64,000 nt of DNA, from the NCBI GenBank assembly GCA_963710535.1, contig CAVQAW010000003.1, forward strand, positions 1,054,001 to 1,118,000, given 5' to 3'. Below the pieces are notes generated by a model that saw only the letters and a program-made list of their open reading frames with translations, did not search any database and was not told where the DNA came from. Positions 35,987 to 44,406 of this stretch are shown in pieces (the stretch's first letter is position 1; each line of letters begins with the position of its first letter). Source of the DNA: Pelagihabitans sp963710535. GTDB lineage: Bacteria; Bacteroidota; Bacteroidia; Flavobacteriales; Flavobacteriaceae. A program made the position numbers and the translations under genes.

Positions 35987-37165
35987 ATGAAAAAAGTAAA
36001 CCGACATTTGGCCATTATCGCCTCGGCCTTGATGATGACCGCCGCTGCCCCTGCCGACTCGGCAACCTACGACAGCAATCAGCGCACAATGCAAACACCA
36101 CCCTCCGGAAAGGCGACAAAAACCTCTGACCAAACCGTCAAAATAGCATTGTTGCTGGATACCAGCAATAGTATGGATGGCTTGATCAACCAGGCAAAGG
36201 CCCAACTTTGGGATATCGTGAACCAGTTCACGCATGCCAGATGCGGTGATGAGGGCCGGCCAAGGTTGGAAATTGCACTCTATCAATACGGCAACGACAA
36301 CCTTTCCGCCCAAGAAGGGTACATCCAACAAGTACTTGGCTTCAGCAGTGACCTTGATGAAATCTCAGAGAAGCTTTTTTCGCTGTCGACCAATGGAGGG
36401 GAAGAATATTGCGGGGAAGTGATACAAACTTCATTGAAGCAACTCGATTGGGGCAGGAATCCGGATAACTTGAAAATGATCTTCATCGCAGGTAACGAAC
36501 CGTTCGATCAGGGCAGGCTCTCCTATAGAGGGGCCGTATTGAACGCCAAGGAAAAAGATGTTGTGGTCAATACCATTTTCTGTGGCAGCTATGAGGAAGG
36601 CATCCATACCCATTGGAAGGAAGGCGCCAGGCTAACCGGAGGAGAGTATATGGCCATTGACCATAACCGTCAGGTGGTCCACATCAGCACCCCTTACGAC
36701 GACATCATCATCAAGCTCAATGGCAAGTTGAACAAAACCTATGTTTCTTATGGTGCCATGGGCGCCGCTAAACAAAACCAACAAAGGGCCCAAGATGACA
36801 ATGCCATGGAAATGGAAGCGTCGGTGGCCGTAAAAAGGGCGGTGAGCAAAAGTTCAAGCTTATATGCCAACGAATCATGGGATTTGATCGATGCCTCGGA
36901 AAGGCCGGGTTTCAGTGTGGCCAAAATCGAAAAAGACCAATTGCCCGAAGGCTTGAAAGAAAAGTCAAGACCCGAAATCGAGGCCTTTATCAACGAAAAG
37001 AAGTCGGAACGCGGCAAGATCCAAGCAGAGATCCAATCGCTGAATGCCAAACGGGAAGCCTACCTCCTGGAAAATCAAAAGGAAGCCACCAAGGGCGAAC
37101 TGGAAAGTGCCATGCTCGAAGCGATCAAGAAACAAGCCGCCAAAAAAGATTTTAGCTGGGACTAG
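35987..37165 (+). CDS. Exported von Willebrand factor A-domain protein
   Basis: 392 residues: a signal peptide (about 1-26), a vWA domain (about 50-250) with an intact MIDAS start DTSNSM (58-63), and a charged, helical C-terminus (about 310-390) that may form a coiled coil. The place where a MIDAS Asp is often found reads IAGNEPF, with Asn. vWA domains bind metal and mediate protein contact. The neighbourhood (divergent TPR kinase, convergent PorP/SprF) suggests an envelope function, but no partner is proven. A short run TAGTTTTA is the best promoter candidate. Confidence 0.85.
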   Translation: MKKVNRHLAIIASALMMTAAAPADSATYDSNQRTMQTPPSGKATKTSDQTVKIALLLDTSNSMDGLINQAKAQLWDIVNQFTHARCGDEGRPRLEIALYQYGNDNLSAQEGYIQQVLGFSSDLDEISEKLFSLSTNGGEEYCGEVIQTSLKQLDWGRNPDNLKMIFIAGNEPFDQGRLSYRGAVLNAKEKDVVVNTIFCGSYEEGIHTHWKEGARLTGGEYMAIDHNRQVVHISTPYDDIIIKLNGKLNKTYVSYGAMGAAKQNQQRAQDDNAMEMEASVAVKRAVSKSSSLYANESWDLIDASERPGFSVAKIEKDQLPEGLKEKSRPEIEAFINEKKSERGKIQAEIQSLNAKREAYLLENQKEATKGELESAMLEAIKKQAAKKDFSWD

Positions 37166-37202
37166 ACCGGTCTGAATTCTTTAAAAATAGGGTGATGTAT
37201 GG

Positions 37203-37236
37203 AATGGGCCACTTCTTCAACGGGGTAGGCCCATTT
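37203..37236. terminator. Possible bidirectional terminator
   Basis: AATGGGCC (37203-37210) pairs with GGCCCATT (37228-37235) around a 17-nt loop, between the convergent vWA and PorP/SprF genes. The T runs are short. Confidence 0.4.
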
Positions 37237-37238
37237 TA

Positions 37239-38261
37239 TCATTGGGCCGCAGGGCAATAACAATCGTACTTGCGTTCGGACTGGCCAAAATCATATCCAA
37301 GGGTAATCTGGTGGAAACCACCATTGGAAAGCCGTATGGCACCGGACTGATAAGAATAGTTATAGGAAACCATGAAGTTATTGATATTGGCCCCAACGAT
37401 CGGGGTGAACAACTGTAGTCTTTGTTCCCCAAACGAGTTGCCGTCAACGAATTGGGCGCCATCAAAGCTTCTTCGATACGAAAGACCGCCCCAAATGCGT
37501 CCAAAATCCACGTCCTTATAGACTTTGGCGTTGATATCGAGGGTTTTCTCCTTGGTAAAATCGGTCATTTGAAAGAGTATCGAGGGCTCAACCTGCCATT
37601 CATTCCTTCCAAAAATATATCCGGCAGAAAGCAGATACCGCCTAAGATTGTCAACCACCGGCACGTTCGCGGGATCTAACCTGCCCACACGGTAAAGGCT
37701 CCTTTCGGTCGCCAAAACGTTAAGGGTGGCAAAATGCGCATAGAATTCCATCAGGTTATAAGACATCCCGATGTCTACATTATAATAGGCAGCGCTGATA
37801 TTGGTGCCCGATATGGCGGGATCCACAATCCCTCCCGGCGATAAAAATTCACTCTCATCCAATCTGGTCTGCAATAAGGTGGGACTGATCCCGAAGGAAA
37901 CCTGATTGAGGTATCTTGCATCCCCTCCCAATTTTAAGTGATGGGCATAGGTGAGCTTCACCCCTGTTTGGGAATGGTAGCCATTGGCATCATTGAAAAT
38001 GATGGCCCCTACCCCGCTATTGGTTTCCCCGATCCTGAAGTGTGCATTCAAAGTCTGTAAATTGGGCGCGTCCTGAACATCGAACCACTGTTTGCGAACG
38101 GTAGCCCTGATTTTTCCGCCTTCCCCGATTCCTGCCATAGATGGATATACCAAATAATAGTTATCGGCCAAATAATCAAAATAAACGGGGATTCCTTCTT
38201 GCGCATTGGTTTGAAAACCGAAAGCAAAAACCGAAAGCACAACTATCAAACGATATCTCAT
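37239..38261 (-). CDS. Second PorP/SprF-family membrane protein
   Basis: 340 residues with a signal peptide ending near QTNAQ, a beta-barrel pattern, and a C-terminus rich in DCYCPA that often ends this family. It lacks the QYTQYM start of the copy at 26478 and is only distantly similar. It is a type IX secretion outer-membrane partner by family. Unlike the first copy no large adhesin gene is beside it. Convergent with the vWA gene; divergent from the Nfu gene. Confidence 0.82.
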   Translation of the reverse strand: MRYRLIVVLSVFAFGFQTNAQEGIPVYFDYLADNYYLVYPSMAGIGEGGKIRATVRKQWFDVQDAPNLQTLNAHFRIGETNSGVGAIIFNDANGYHSQTGVKLTYAHHLKLGGDARYLNQVSFGISPTLLQTRLDESEFLSPGGIVDPAISGTNISAAYYNVDIGMSYNLMEFYAHFATLNVLATERSLYRVGRLDPANVPVVDNLRRYLLSAGYIFGRNEWQVEPSILFQMTDFTKEKTLDINAKVYKDVDFGRIWGGLSYRRSFDGAQFVDGNSFGEQRLQLFTPIVGANINNFMVSYNYSYQSGAIRLSNGGFHQITLGYDFGQSERKYDCYCPAAQ

Positions 38262-38315
38262 CTAGGTCAAGGGAATGTATTATATCGACTAAACATAAAG
38301 TATAACGGTTGAAAT

Positions 38316-38336
38316 ACCACATTATTATATGGTGGT
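38316..38336. repeat. Imperfect inverted repeat in porP/nfu intergenic region
   Basis: ACCAC (38316-38320) and GTGGT (38332-38336) flank an AT-rich core in the 117-nt divergent spacer. It could be an operator for either gene; support is weak. Confidence 0.3.
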
Positions 38337-38354
38337 CAAATAGGAATTTCATCG

Positions 38355-38362
38355 TATTTTTG
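38355..38362 (+). promoter_or_regulatory. Candidate -7 promoter element of the Nfu gene
   Basis: TATTTTTG matches TAnnTTTG and lies 16 nt upstream of the ATG at 38379. No TTTG is at -33. Confidence 0.5.
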
Positions 38363-38378
38363 CATAAAATAAACTGTT

Positions 38379-39281
38379 ATGAAGGAGTTCGTGATCACGG
38401 TGAAGGAAACCACCAATCCGTCGATATTGAAGTTTGAGACCAACCACTTTCTTACCCAGCATCAAAATTATGAGTATAAAAATATTGATGAGGCCAAAAA
38501 TTCACCCTTGGCACAACAACTGTTTTACCTTCCATTTATCAAGACCGTTTATATTTCAGGAAATTTTATAGCGCTGGAACGTTATGACATCGTGGAATGG
38601 GAAGATGTAAAAGACGAAGTTGCCCAGCAATTGGTAGAGTACCTCAATGCCGGGGAGCCGGTGGTCGTGGAAGCGGAAATGGTCAAGAAAGTCGCCGTTA
38701 CCGTTTATGCCGAAGTAACGCCCAATCCTGCAGTGATGAAATTCGTGGCGAGCCGAAAAATCGTACCCACGGCATTGGAATTCAAGAACATAGATGATGC
38801 CAAGGATGCCGCCCTTCCGAAAGCATTGTTCCATTTTCCCTTCGTCAAGGAGGTTTTCATGGACGAAAACTACGTTTCGGTGACCAAGTACGACATGGCC
38901 GAATGGGAGGAAGTTACCCTGGAAATCAGGGAATTCATTCGCGATTTCATCGCAGAAGGCAAGGAAGTGGCCAGCACCCAAAGCATTGTGCAAAAGACCA
39001 AAGCCGCACCCACCAACAATGGCCAACCCGCAACTTTGGATGATACCTCCAAACAAATCATCGACATCCTTGAAGAATATGTGAAACCGGCCGTGGCAAG
39101 TGATGGGGGTAATATATTGTTTCAGTCGTATGAGGCTGAGAGCAAAAGGGTGAATGTCATACTTCAAGGCGCCTGCAGCGGATGTCCGTCTTCCACCTAT
39201 ACCCTGAAAAACGGCATAGAGACCATGCTCAAGAACATGATGGGCGACAAGGTCAATGAAGTAGTGGCCCTGAACGGCTGA
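38379..39281 (+). CDS. NifU/Nfu-type Fe-S scaffold with two Nfu N-domains
   Basis: 300 residues. Two Nfu_N domains stand in tandem (about 1-95 and 105-200; each has a TxNPxxxKF start and an FLPFIKTVYIS or FPFVKEVFMD core), then a linker rich in Ala and Thr, then the NifU-like C-terminal domain (about 225-300) with Cys266 and Cys269 in ACSGCPSS, the [4Fe-4S] ligands. Nfu proteins carry clusters to target enzymes in the cytoplasm. One N-domain is normal; two suggest an internal duplication. Followed 71 nt later by dodecin. Confidence 0.92.
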   Translation: MKEFVITVKETTNPSILKFETNHFLTQHQNYEYKNIDEAKNSPLAQQLFYLPFIKTVYISGNFIALERYDIVEWEDVKDEVAQQLVEYLNAGEPVVVEAEMVKKVAVTVYAEVTPNPAVMKFVASRKIVPTALEFKNIDDAKDAALPKALFHFPFVKEVFMDENYVSVTKYDMAEWEEVTLEIREFIRDFIAEGKEVASTQSIVQKTKAAPTNNGQPATLDDTSKQIIDILEEYVKPAVASDGGNILFQSYEAESKRVNVILQGACSGCPSSTYTLKNGIETMLKNMMGDKVNEVVALNG

Positions 39282-39352
39282 TCGAAGTGGGCCGCCCTGT
39301 GAAATAACCATTTTATTTGTTATCTTGTAGGGAACCTAAAAATAGAAATCAT

Positions 39353-39553
39353 ATGTCAGTTCTTAAAGTAATTGAAATTTTGGCCAGCTCCGAAAAAAGT
39401 TGGGAAGACGCCGCACAGAATGCGGTAGCGGAAGCCTCAAAATCGGTAAAAAACATCCGTTCGGTTTATGTGCACGAACAAAGTGCCGTGGTTAACCACG
39501 GCAAAATCGAACACTATCGGGTGAACGTCAAAATTACCTTCGAAGTAAAATAA
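39353..39553 (+). CDS. Dodecin family flavin-binding protein
   Basis: 66 residues from the ATG at 39353, the normal size of dodecin. SVLKVIEILASSEKSWEDAA at the N-terminus and the SVYVHEQSAVVNHGKIEHYR strand match the family, which forms dodecamers that store riboflavin, FMN or CoA. Upstream open codons are not used. A hairpin terminator follows at 39574. Confidence 0.9.
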   Translation: MSVLKVIEILASSEKSWEDAAQNAVAEASKSVKNIRSVYVHEQSAVVNHGKIEHYRVNVKITFEVK

Positions 39554-39573
39554 AATGGTACCCCGATAAAACG

Positions 39574-39605
39574 AAAGCATCTGTCTCCCGACCGGTGCTT
39601 TTTTG
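39574..39605 (+). terminator. Terminator after dodecin
   Basis: AAAGCATC (39574-39581) pairs with GGTGCTTT (39594-39601; one T-G pair) around a 12-nt loop and is followed by a T run. Confidence 0.6.
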
Positions 39606-39684
39606 TTTAGTTTACATTCGCAGAAGCATCGTTCGCATCCCAGCAGCGGTTCGCATACCCTACAACAAGTGCAAAAACACCATT

Positions 39685-41733
39685 ATGAAGCCTAAGTTCA
39701 CCAATGCCCTGATCCATGAAACCAGTCCGTATCTATTGCAGCATGCGCACAATCCAGTGCACTGGGAAGGTTGGCATCCCGAGGTCTTGGCAAGGGCCCA
39801 AAAAGAGGATAGGCTCTTGCTCATCAGTATTGGTTATGCTGCCTGCCACTGGTGCCATGTCATGGAACACGAATGTTTCGAAGATTCAGAGGTGGCAAAG
39901 ACGATGAATACGCATTTTATCAACATTAAAATCGATCGGGAAGAACGGCCCGATGTAGATCATATTTATATGGATGCGCTTCAAATGATGACAGGCAGTG
40001 GCGGCTGGCCCTTGAATATAGTAGCCCTGCCCGATGGCCGTCCGTTCTGGGGCGCCACCTATGTCCCAAAAGAAAAATGGATCGATGTTCTGGGACATCT
40101 GGCAGCACTGTATCAAAACGAACCCGAAAAGATATTCGATTACGCCCGGAAGATGGCGGAGGGCATTAAGGCCATCAATTTGGTCGAGCACCAAACCCAT
40201 ACAGATGTTTATGGCATGGGGCAGCTGGCAGAGGCCGTGAAAGATTGGTCGCAATATTTCGATGGTTTTTTGGGCGGATACAAGCGTGCCCCCAAATTCA
40301 TGATGCCGGTGAACCTTAATTTTCTATTGCATTACGGCACCGCACAAAGCGATTCCAAAATCCTCGATTATGTGCATACCACCCTCAGGCGGATGGCATG
40401 GGGTGGGATTTTCGACCATGTGGGGGGCGGCTTTTCCCGATATTCAGTGGATGTGAAATGGCATGTGCCCCATTTCGAAAAAATGCTGTACGACAATGCC
40501 CAACTGCTGAGCCTTTATGCACAGGCCTATGCCGCTACAAAAAGTGATCTTTATCGGGATACGGTGGCGCGTACGATCGACTTTGTAAAGGCCGAACTGA
40601 TGTCGGATTCCTTCGGCTTTTATTCAGCCTTGGATGCCGATAGCCTGAACGAGGCGGGCATTTTGGAGGAAGGGGCATTCTATGTTTGGAAGATGGAAAC
40701 CCTAGAGACTCTGCTGGGCAGCGACTTCGAAGTTTTCAAAGATTATTACAATATCAACGATTATGGCCTTTGGGAACACGATCACTATGTTTTGATCAGG
40801 GATGCGTCCGATGAGGAGATCGCCGAAAAACATGGCCTCGAAATCGACCGATTGAAGCAAACCGTCGATGCTTGTCTGACAATATTAAAAAAGCATCGCG
40901 ACCAACGGAAACGGCCCAGATTGGACGATAAAATACTCACTTCCTGGAACGGTTTGATGCTCAAAGGGCTGGTCGACGCATATCGCTATCTCGGCAATGA
41001 AGCCTACCTCGATCTAGCTTTAAAAAATGCCGACTTCCTGCAAAAATATATGACCACCACAGCAGGCGGCCTCCTTCACAACCACAAAAACGGCAAAAGC
41101 AGCATCAACGGTTATCTCGAAGATTATGCCACGGTGATCGAGGCATACATCGCCCTGTATGAGGTCACCTTTGAAGAGAATTGGCTCTCCAAGGCCAAAT
41201 CCCTTACCGAATATTGCTTGGCGCATTTCCATGATTCGGGGAGCAAACTCTTTTACTTTACCCAAAAACAGGATGATTATCTGATCCGAAGGACCCTTGA
41301 AACCGCCGATAACGTGATTCCCGCCTCGAACTCGATCATGGCCAAAAACCTCTTCCGACTCGCGCACCATTTTTCATTGGAGCCCTATAAGGTGCTTGCC
41401 ACGCAGATGCTTGTCAACATACAGGTCAATTTCTCAACGAATGCACAAAGCCATGCCAATTGGCTCCAACTGGCGCTGCTTTTAAACCTTCCGTTCCATG
41501 AAGTGGCCATAGTAGGATCCCAATATGCCGAGAAGGCAGGTCAAATGCGCCAACACTATTTACCCCATACGCTCTTTACAGGCTCCCGAAAAGGTGGTTC
41601 CCTGGCGCTTTTAAAAGACAGATATGTGGAGGGCAGAACCCTGATCTATATCTGTGAAAGTGGCAGCTGCCAGTTACCCAATGAAGCGGTACCGGTTGCA
41701 TTGAAACAGTTGAAGGCCAGCCTGAATCCTTAA
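39685..41733 (+). CDS. DUF255 thioredoxin-fold / six-hairpin protein (YyaL/SSP411-like)
   Basis: 682 residues from the ATG at 39685; the upstream codons to 39595 lack conservation. The N-terminal thioredoxin-like DUF255 domain (about 5-170) holds Cys54 and Cys57 in AACHWCHVMEHECF. The rest has the (alpha/alpha)6 barrel of a glycosidase-like fold (HVGGGFSRYSVDVKWHVPHF and LTSWNGLMLKGLVDAY). The family is broad and poorly characterised; eukaryotic members are called spermatogenesis-associated protein 20. No signal peptide, so cytoplasmic. Confidence 0.9.
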   Translation: MKPKFTNALIHETSPYLLQHAHNPVHWEGWHPEVLARAQKEDRLLLISIGYAACHWCHVMEHECFEDSEVAKTMNTHFINIKIDREERPDVDHIYMDALQMMTGSGGWPLNIVALPDGRPFWGATYVPKEKWIDVLGHLAALYQNEPEKIFDYARKMAEGIKAINLVEHQTHTDVYGMGQLAEAVKDWSQYFDGFLGGYKRAPKFMMPVNLNFLLHYGTAQSDSKILDYVHTTLRRMAWGGIFDHVGGGFSRYSVDVKWHVPHFEKMLYDNAQLLSLYAQAYAATKSDLYRDTVARTIDFVKAELMSDSFGFYSALDADSLNEAGILEEGAFYVWKMETLETLLGSDFEVFKDYYNINDYGLWEHDHYVLIRDASDEEIAEKHGLEIDRLKQTVDACLTILKKHRDQRKRPRLDDKILTSWNGLMLKGLVDAYRYLGNEAYLDLALKNADFLQKYMTTTAGGLLHNHKNGKSSINGYLEDYATVIEAYIALYEVTFEENWLSKAKSLTEYCLAHFHDSGSKLFYFTQKQDDYLIRRTLETADNVIPASNSIMAKNLFRLAHHFSLEPYKVLATQMLVNIQVNFSTNAQSHANWLQLALLLNLPFHEVAIVGSQYAEKAGQMRQHYLPHTLFTGSRKGGSLALLKDRYVEGRTLIYICESGSCQLPNEAVPVALKQLKASLNP

Positions 41734-41774
41734 TTTTAACAAGAATTTAATGGATAAATGTTGATGCCGACCAT

Positions 41775-41782
41775 TAATTTTG
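41775..41782 (+). promoter_or_regulatory. Candidate -7 promoter element of the MscS gene
   Basis: TAATTTTG matches TAnnTTTG and lies 29 nt upstream of the ATG at 41812. A TTG near 41760 is a weak -33. Confidence 0.5.
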
Positions 41783-41811
41783 TTAGGTTTCTCACCCAAA
41801 CTTAAAACCCT

Positions 41812-42633
41812 ATGAAAGAAATTTCCAACTACCAAGAATATATTGACAAAGGCATTGCCCTTATTTGGGAAATCCTCCCCAATTTATTGACCGCGACCCT
41901 CATATTCGTGATCGGTCTTTGGATCGTTAGGTTCATCAACAGGATGGTTCATAAGTTCTTCCAAAAGAAAGATTATGATCTTGCACTGGAATCATTTTTA
42001 CAAAGCTTCATCAGCTTGGCGCTCAAGGCCATATTGTTTGTGTTGGTGATTACCCAGTTGGGCGTGAAGTCCTCCTCTTTGGTCGCCATTGTCGGTGCCG
42101 CAGGTTTGGCGATAGGCTTGGCCTTACAAGGATCCCTGGCCAATTTTGCGGGTGGCGTCTTGATTTTGATCTTCAAACCTTTTAAGGTCGGGGATTTTAT
42201 CTCGGCACAGGGCGTTGAGGGTACCGTTAAAGAAATCACGATTTTTACCACCAAACTCAATACCTTCGGCAACCAGGTCGCCATCCTCCCGAACGGCCAA
42301 TTGAGCAATAACAACATCATCAATTACAATACAGAGACCACACGCCGTGATAAGATTGATGTTGGAATCGGTTATGGATCAAATATCAAACAGGCCAAGG
42401 AAATCCTGCTTCAGATTTGTGAAGAAAAAAGCAGCATCCTAAAAGAACCGGCTCCCGAAGTCTATGTGGGCGAATTGGCCGATAGTTCTGTCAACCTCAC
42501 TTTGCGGTTTTGGGCTAAAAACGAGGATTTTTGGAAGGCCCATTTTCATGTCATGGAAGAAACCAAGCACCGTTTCGACGCGGCCGGCATTGAAATCCCC
42601 TTTCCCCAAAGGGTGGTCTATGGACTCAAATAA
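41812..42633 (+). CDS. MscS-type mechanosensitive channel
   Basis: 273 residues, close to E. coli MscS in length. Three membrane segments precede the pore helix GLAIGLALQGSLANFAGGV (about 96-116), the Gly/Ala-rich TM3 that lines the pore, followed by the beta domain (FKVGDFISAQGVEGTVKEI) and the C-terminal alpha/beta domain ending in IPFPQRVVY. It opens under membrane tension to release solutes at osmotic down-shock. Inner membrane. Own promoter candidate upstream. Confidence 0.95.
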   Translation: MKEISNYQEYIDKGIALIWEILPNLLTATLIFVIGLWIVRFINRMVHKFFQKKDYDLALESFLQSFISLALKAILFVLVITQLGVKSSSLVAIVGAAGLAIGLALQGSLANFAGGVLILIFKPFKVGDFISAQGVEGTVKEITIFTTKLNTFGNQVAILPNGQLSNNNIINYNTETTRRDKIDVGIGYGSNIKQAKEILLQICEEKSSILKEPAPEVYVGELADSSVNLTLRFWAKNEDFWKAHFHVMEETKHRFDAAGIEIPFPQRVVYGLK

Positions 42634-42692
42634 TCCGCCCTACCGAAACCTCCATAAAACGATAACCCCTTGATTTTTAGCATGGTTTTTGC

Positions 42693-42716
42693 TATCTTTA
42701 AGTATTACTAAATACT
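42693..42716 (+). promoter_or_regulatory. Near-consensus promoter with inverted repeat
   Basis: TATCTTTA (42693-42700), one mismatch from TAnnTTTG, is directly followed by AGTATT-ACTA-AATACT (42701-42716), a perfect 6-bp inverted repeat at the expected transcription start, 5 nt from the ATG at 42722. Confidence 0.35.
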
Positions 42717-42721
42717 GAATC

Positions 42722-43432
42722 ATGGAAAAAATGTTGATGATACTGCTGCTAGGCACTGCCTTTTCATATGGACAGACCAACGGCAATGGAGATGGAATCA
42801 CTACCGACACCCAGGCAGGGATCGTGATCAGGGAAGTTCCCATAGAAGGTTCCCGTTATATGAACGAAATCTACAAACAAGGGGAAACCGTAATCAATGG
42901 AACCCAACAGACCGCGGCCTTGATGCGCTACGATGCGTTGAACGATGCCGTGGAACTATTGGACAACAACCAGCAGCCCCGCAAACTCTTGAGAAGGAAA
43001 AACATCTGGGCCACCTTTGATGGGAAGACCTATGCGGTTCTCGATTACAAGGATGGAAATCGTGTGAAAGAAGGCTATTTCAATCCGCTCAATGTGGGCA
43101 AAATCGTACTATTGTTCAAGCCCAAGAAGAAGTTCAGGCAGGCCGAAAAACCCGATAACGGTTATGACACCTATGATCCGCCTGCTTATCTCGACGTTTC
43201 GGAATACTACCTTAAAAAAGGAGATACCCCTGCTCAATTGATCAAACTGAACAAAAGAAATGTGCTAAAGGCCATCGGTGGCAACTCCGGCGAACTCAAA
43301 AAATATGTTTCCCAATTCGGTTTGAACCTCAGCAAAGAAGAAGATGTGGTTCAACTGCTCGACTATCATAACAGTAGCCTGCCCCCAGCCAAAAAAGGAA
43401 GCAGCGGCGGTAGTAGCAGTTTGGGCCTGTGA
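42722..43432 (+). CDS. Exported protein of unknown function
   Basis: 236 residues with a signal peptide (MEKMLMILLLGTAFSYG, then Gln). The mature part is polar, with PEDNGYDTYDPPAYLDVSEYY-like Tyr/Asp-rich and Lys-rich stretches and a Ser/Gly-rich end (GSSGGSSSLGL). I recognise no family. A Lys/Arg run at about residues 90-95 (RKLLRRK) follows the first half. It may be envelope-associated. The promoter region carries an inverted repeat. The Asp/Tyr description is compositional only. Confidence 0.7.
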   Translation: MEKMLMILLLGTAFSYGQTNGNGDGITTDTQAGIVIREVPIEGSRYMNEIYKQGETVINGTQQTAALMRYDALNDAVELLDNNQQPRKLLRRKNIWATFDGKTYAVLDYKDGNRVKEGYFNPLNVGKIVLLFKPKKKFRQAEKPDNGYDTYDPPAYLDVSEYYLKKGDTPAQLIKLNKRNVLKAIGGNSGELKKYVSQFGLNLSKEEDVVQLLDYHNSSLPPAKKGSSGGSSSLGL

Positions 43433-43478
43433 AGCCATTATTGCCAAATTAAGGTATTTGTTTTCTGAACTTTTTCAA

Positions 43479-43691
43479 ATGAAAAAGTCATTTCTTCCTT
43501 CATTACTCATCGCTGGTTATGTTTTTGGCCAAAATCCTGCCACCACCATCATTTGTACTGGATACGCATTCAGTGGCGATGGGCCAATAATCAGCAACTT
43601 TTGCGGACTTGTCTCCGGAGCTTTTGTGAGGAGCGATATGCATGAAATGCGCCACGATGCCCGGCAAACAACCTATCGAATTTTTAAATAA
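43479..43691 (+). CDS. Possible small exported protein
   Basis: 70 residues from the ATG at 43479. The first 18 residues (MKKSFLPSLLIAGYVFG, then Gln) look like a good signal peptide. The remaining about 52 residues have two Cys and no known motif. It is 46 nt past the preceding exported-protein gene on the same strand. Support is the signal peptide and reading frame only; it may not be expressed. Confidence 0.35.
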   Translation: MKKSFLPSLLIAGYVFGQNPATTIICTGYAFSGDGPIISNFCGLVSGAFVRSDMHEMRHDARQTTYRIFK

Positions 43692-43721
43692 GGACAAAAT
43701 CCTAGGGAACTTCCTCGATGG

Positions 43722-44390
43722 TCAAACTTGCTTCTTGGTGATCAAAAAGTCTTTTAAATAAAAGGGTTCAAAATAGGCGACGTCCTCAAATTCCCTGTCA
43801 AGGAATTTTTGGTAGGAGAGCGATGCCATTTCCCTTGCAGAGGGTACCGCCTCGGTATTGAAAATCACATTGGGCCCCGAAAGCACTTCCTTACATTTTT
43901 CGGCCCCGCTGCCCAACAATACGACTTTTCCTTTTTGAAGAAATTCTTCGAAGGAATGTTCATCCACGATTTCGGCCCTGGTCTCCCTTACCCTATGTCG
44001 GTCTTTATCAAAAACTGCGGCGTACACCTCCATTCGACGGGCGTCGAGCAATGGAATGATAAAGTCCCCCCCGTTCACTTGTTGGGCCATACTTTCCAGT
44101 GTAGGGATGGAAATCAGCGGCAGATCTAAAGAAAAACAGAGTCCCTTCGCTGCCGACACCCCGATACGCAGTCCGGTGTAAGATCCAGGACCTTTGCTTA
44201 CCGCAATGGCATCAAGGTCCTCAAGATCATATTTTGCCTCGGTAAGCACCGCTTGAATAAAAACGTGTAATTGCTCCGAATGCGAGTAATTGGGCGTATC
44301 CTCCTCCTTAATGGCCAATATTACACCCTCTTTGGCCAAGGCGACCGAGCAATTGGTGGAAGCGGTCTCTATGTTTAAAATCAGGGCCAT
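43722..44390 (-). CDS. tsaB: tRNA t6A biosynthesis protein TsaB
   Basis: 222 residues of the ASKHA fold: the start MALILNIETASTNCSVAL and the signature KGPGSYTGLRIGVSAAKGL (about 66-84) define TsaB. With TsaD, TsaE and TsaC it makes N6-threonylcarbamoyladenosine at position 37 of ANN-reading tRNAs. Its partners are not in the window. It starts 16 nt after the tolC stop and so may be read from the efflux operon; the pairing of functions is not obvious. Confidence 0.92.
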   Translation of the reverse strand: MALILNIETASTNCSVALAKEGVILAIKEEDTPNYSHSEQLHVFIQAVLTEAKYDLEDLDAIAVSKGPGSYTGLRIGVSAAKGLCFSLDLPLISIPTLESMAQQVNGGDFIIPLLDARRMEVYAAVFDKDRHRVRETRAEIVDEHSFEEFLQKGKVVLLGSGAEKCKEVLSGPNVIFNTEAVPSAREMASLSYQKFLDREFEDVAYFEPFYLKDFLITKKQV

Positions 44391-44406
44391 TGGTGTTATT
44401 GCTTCA

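Noticed and set aside
43344..43478. N-terminal extension of the small exported frame
   Set aside because: It overlaps the end of the preceding exported-protein gene and lacks a signal sequence; the ATG at 43479 gives a proper signal peptide.
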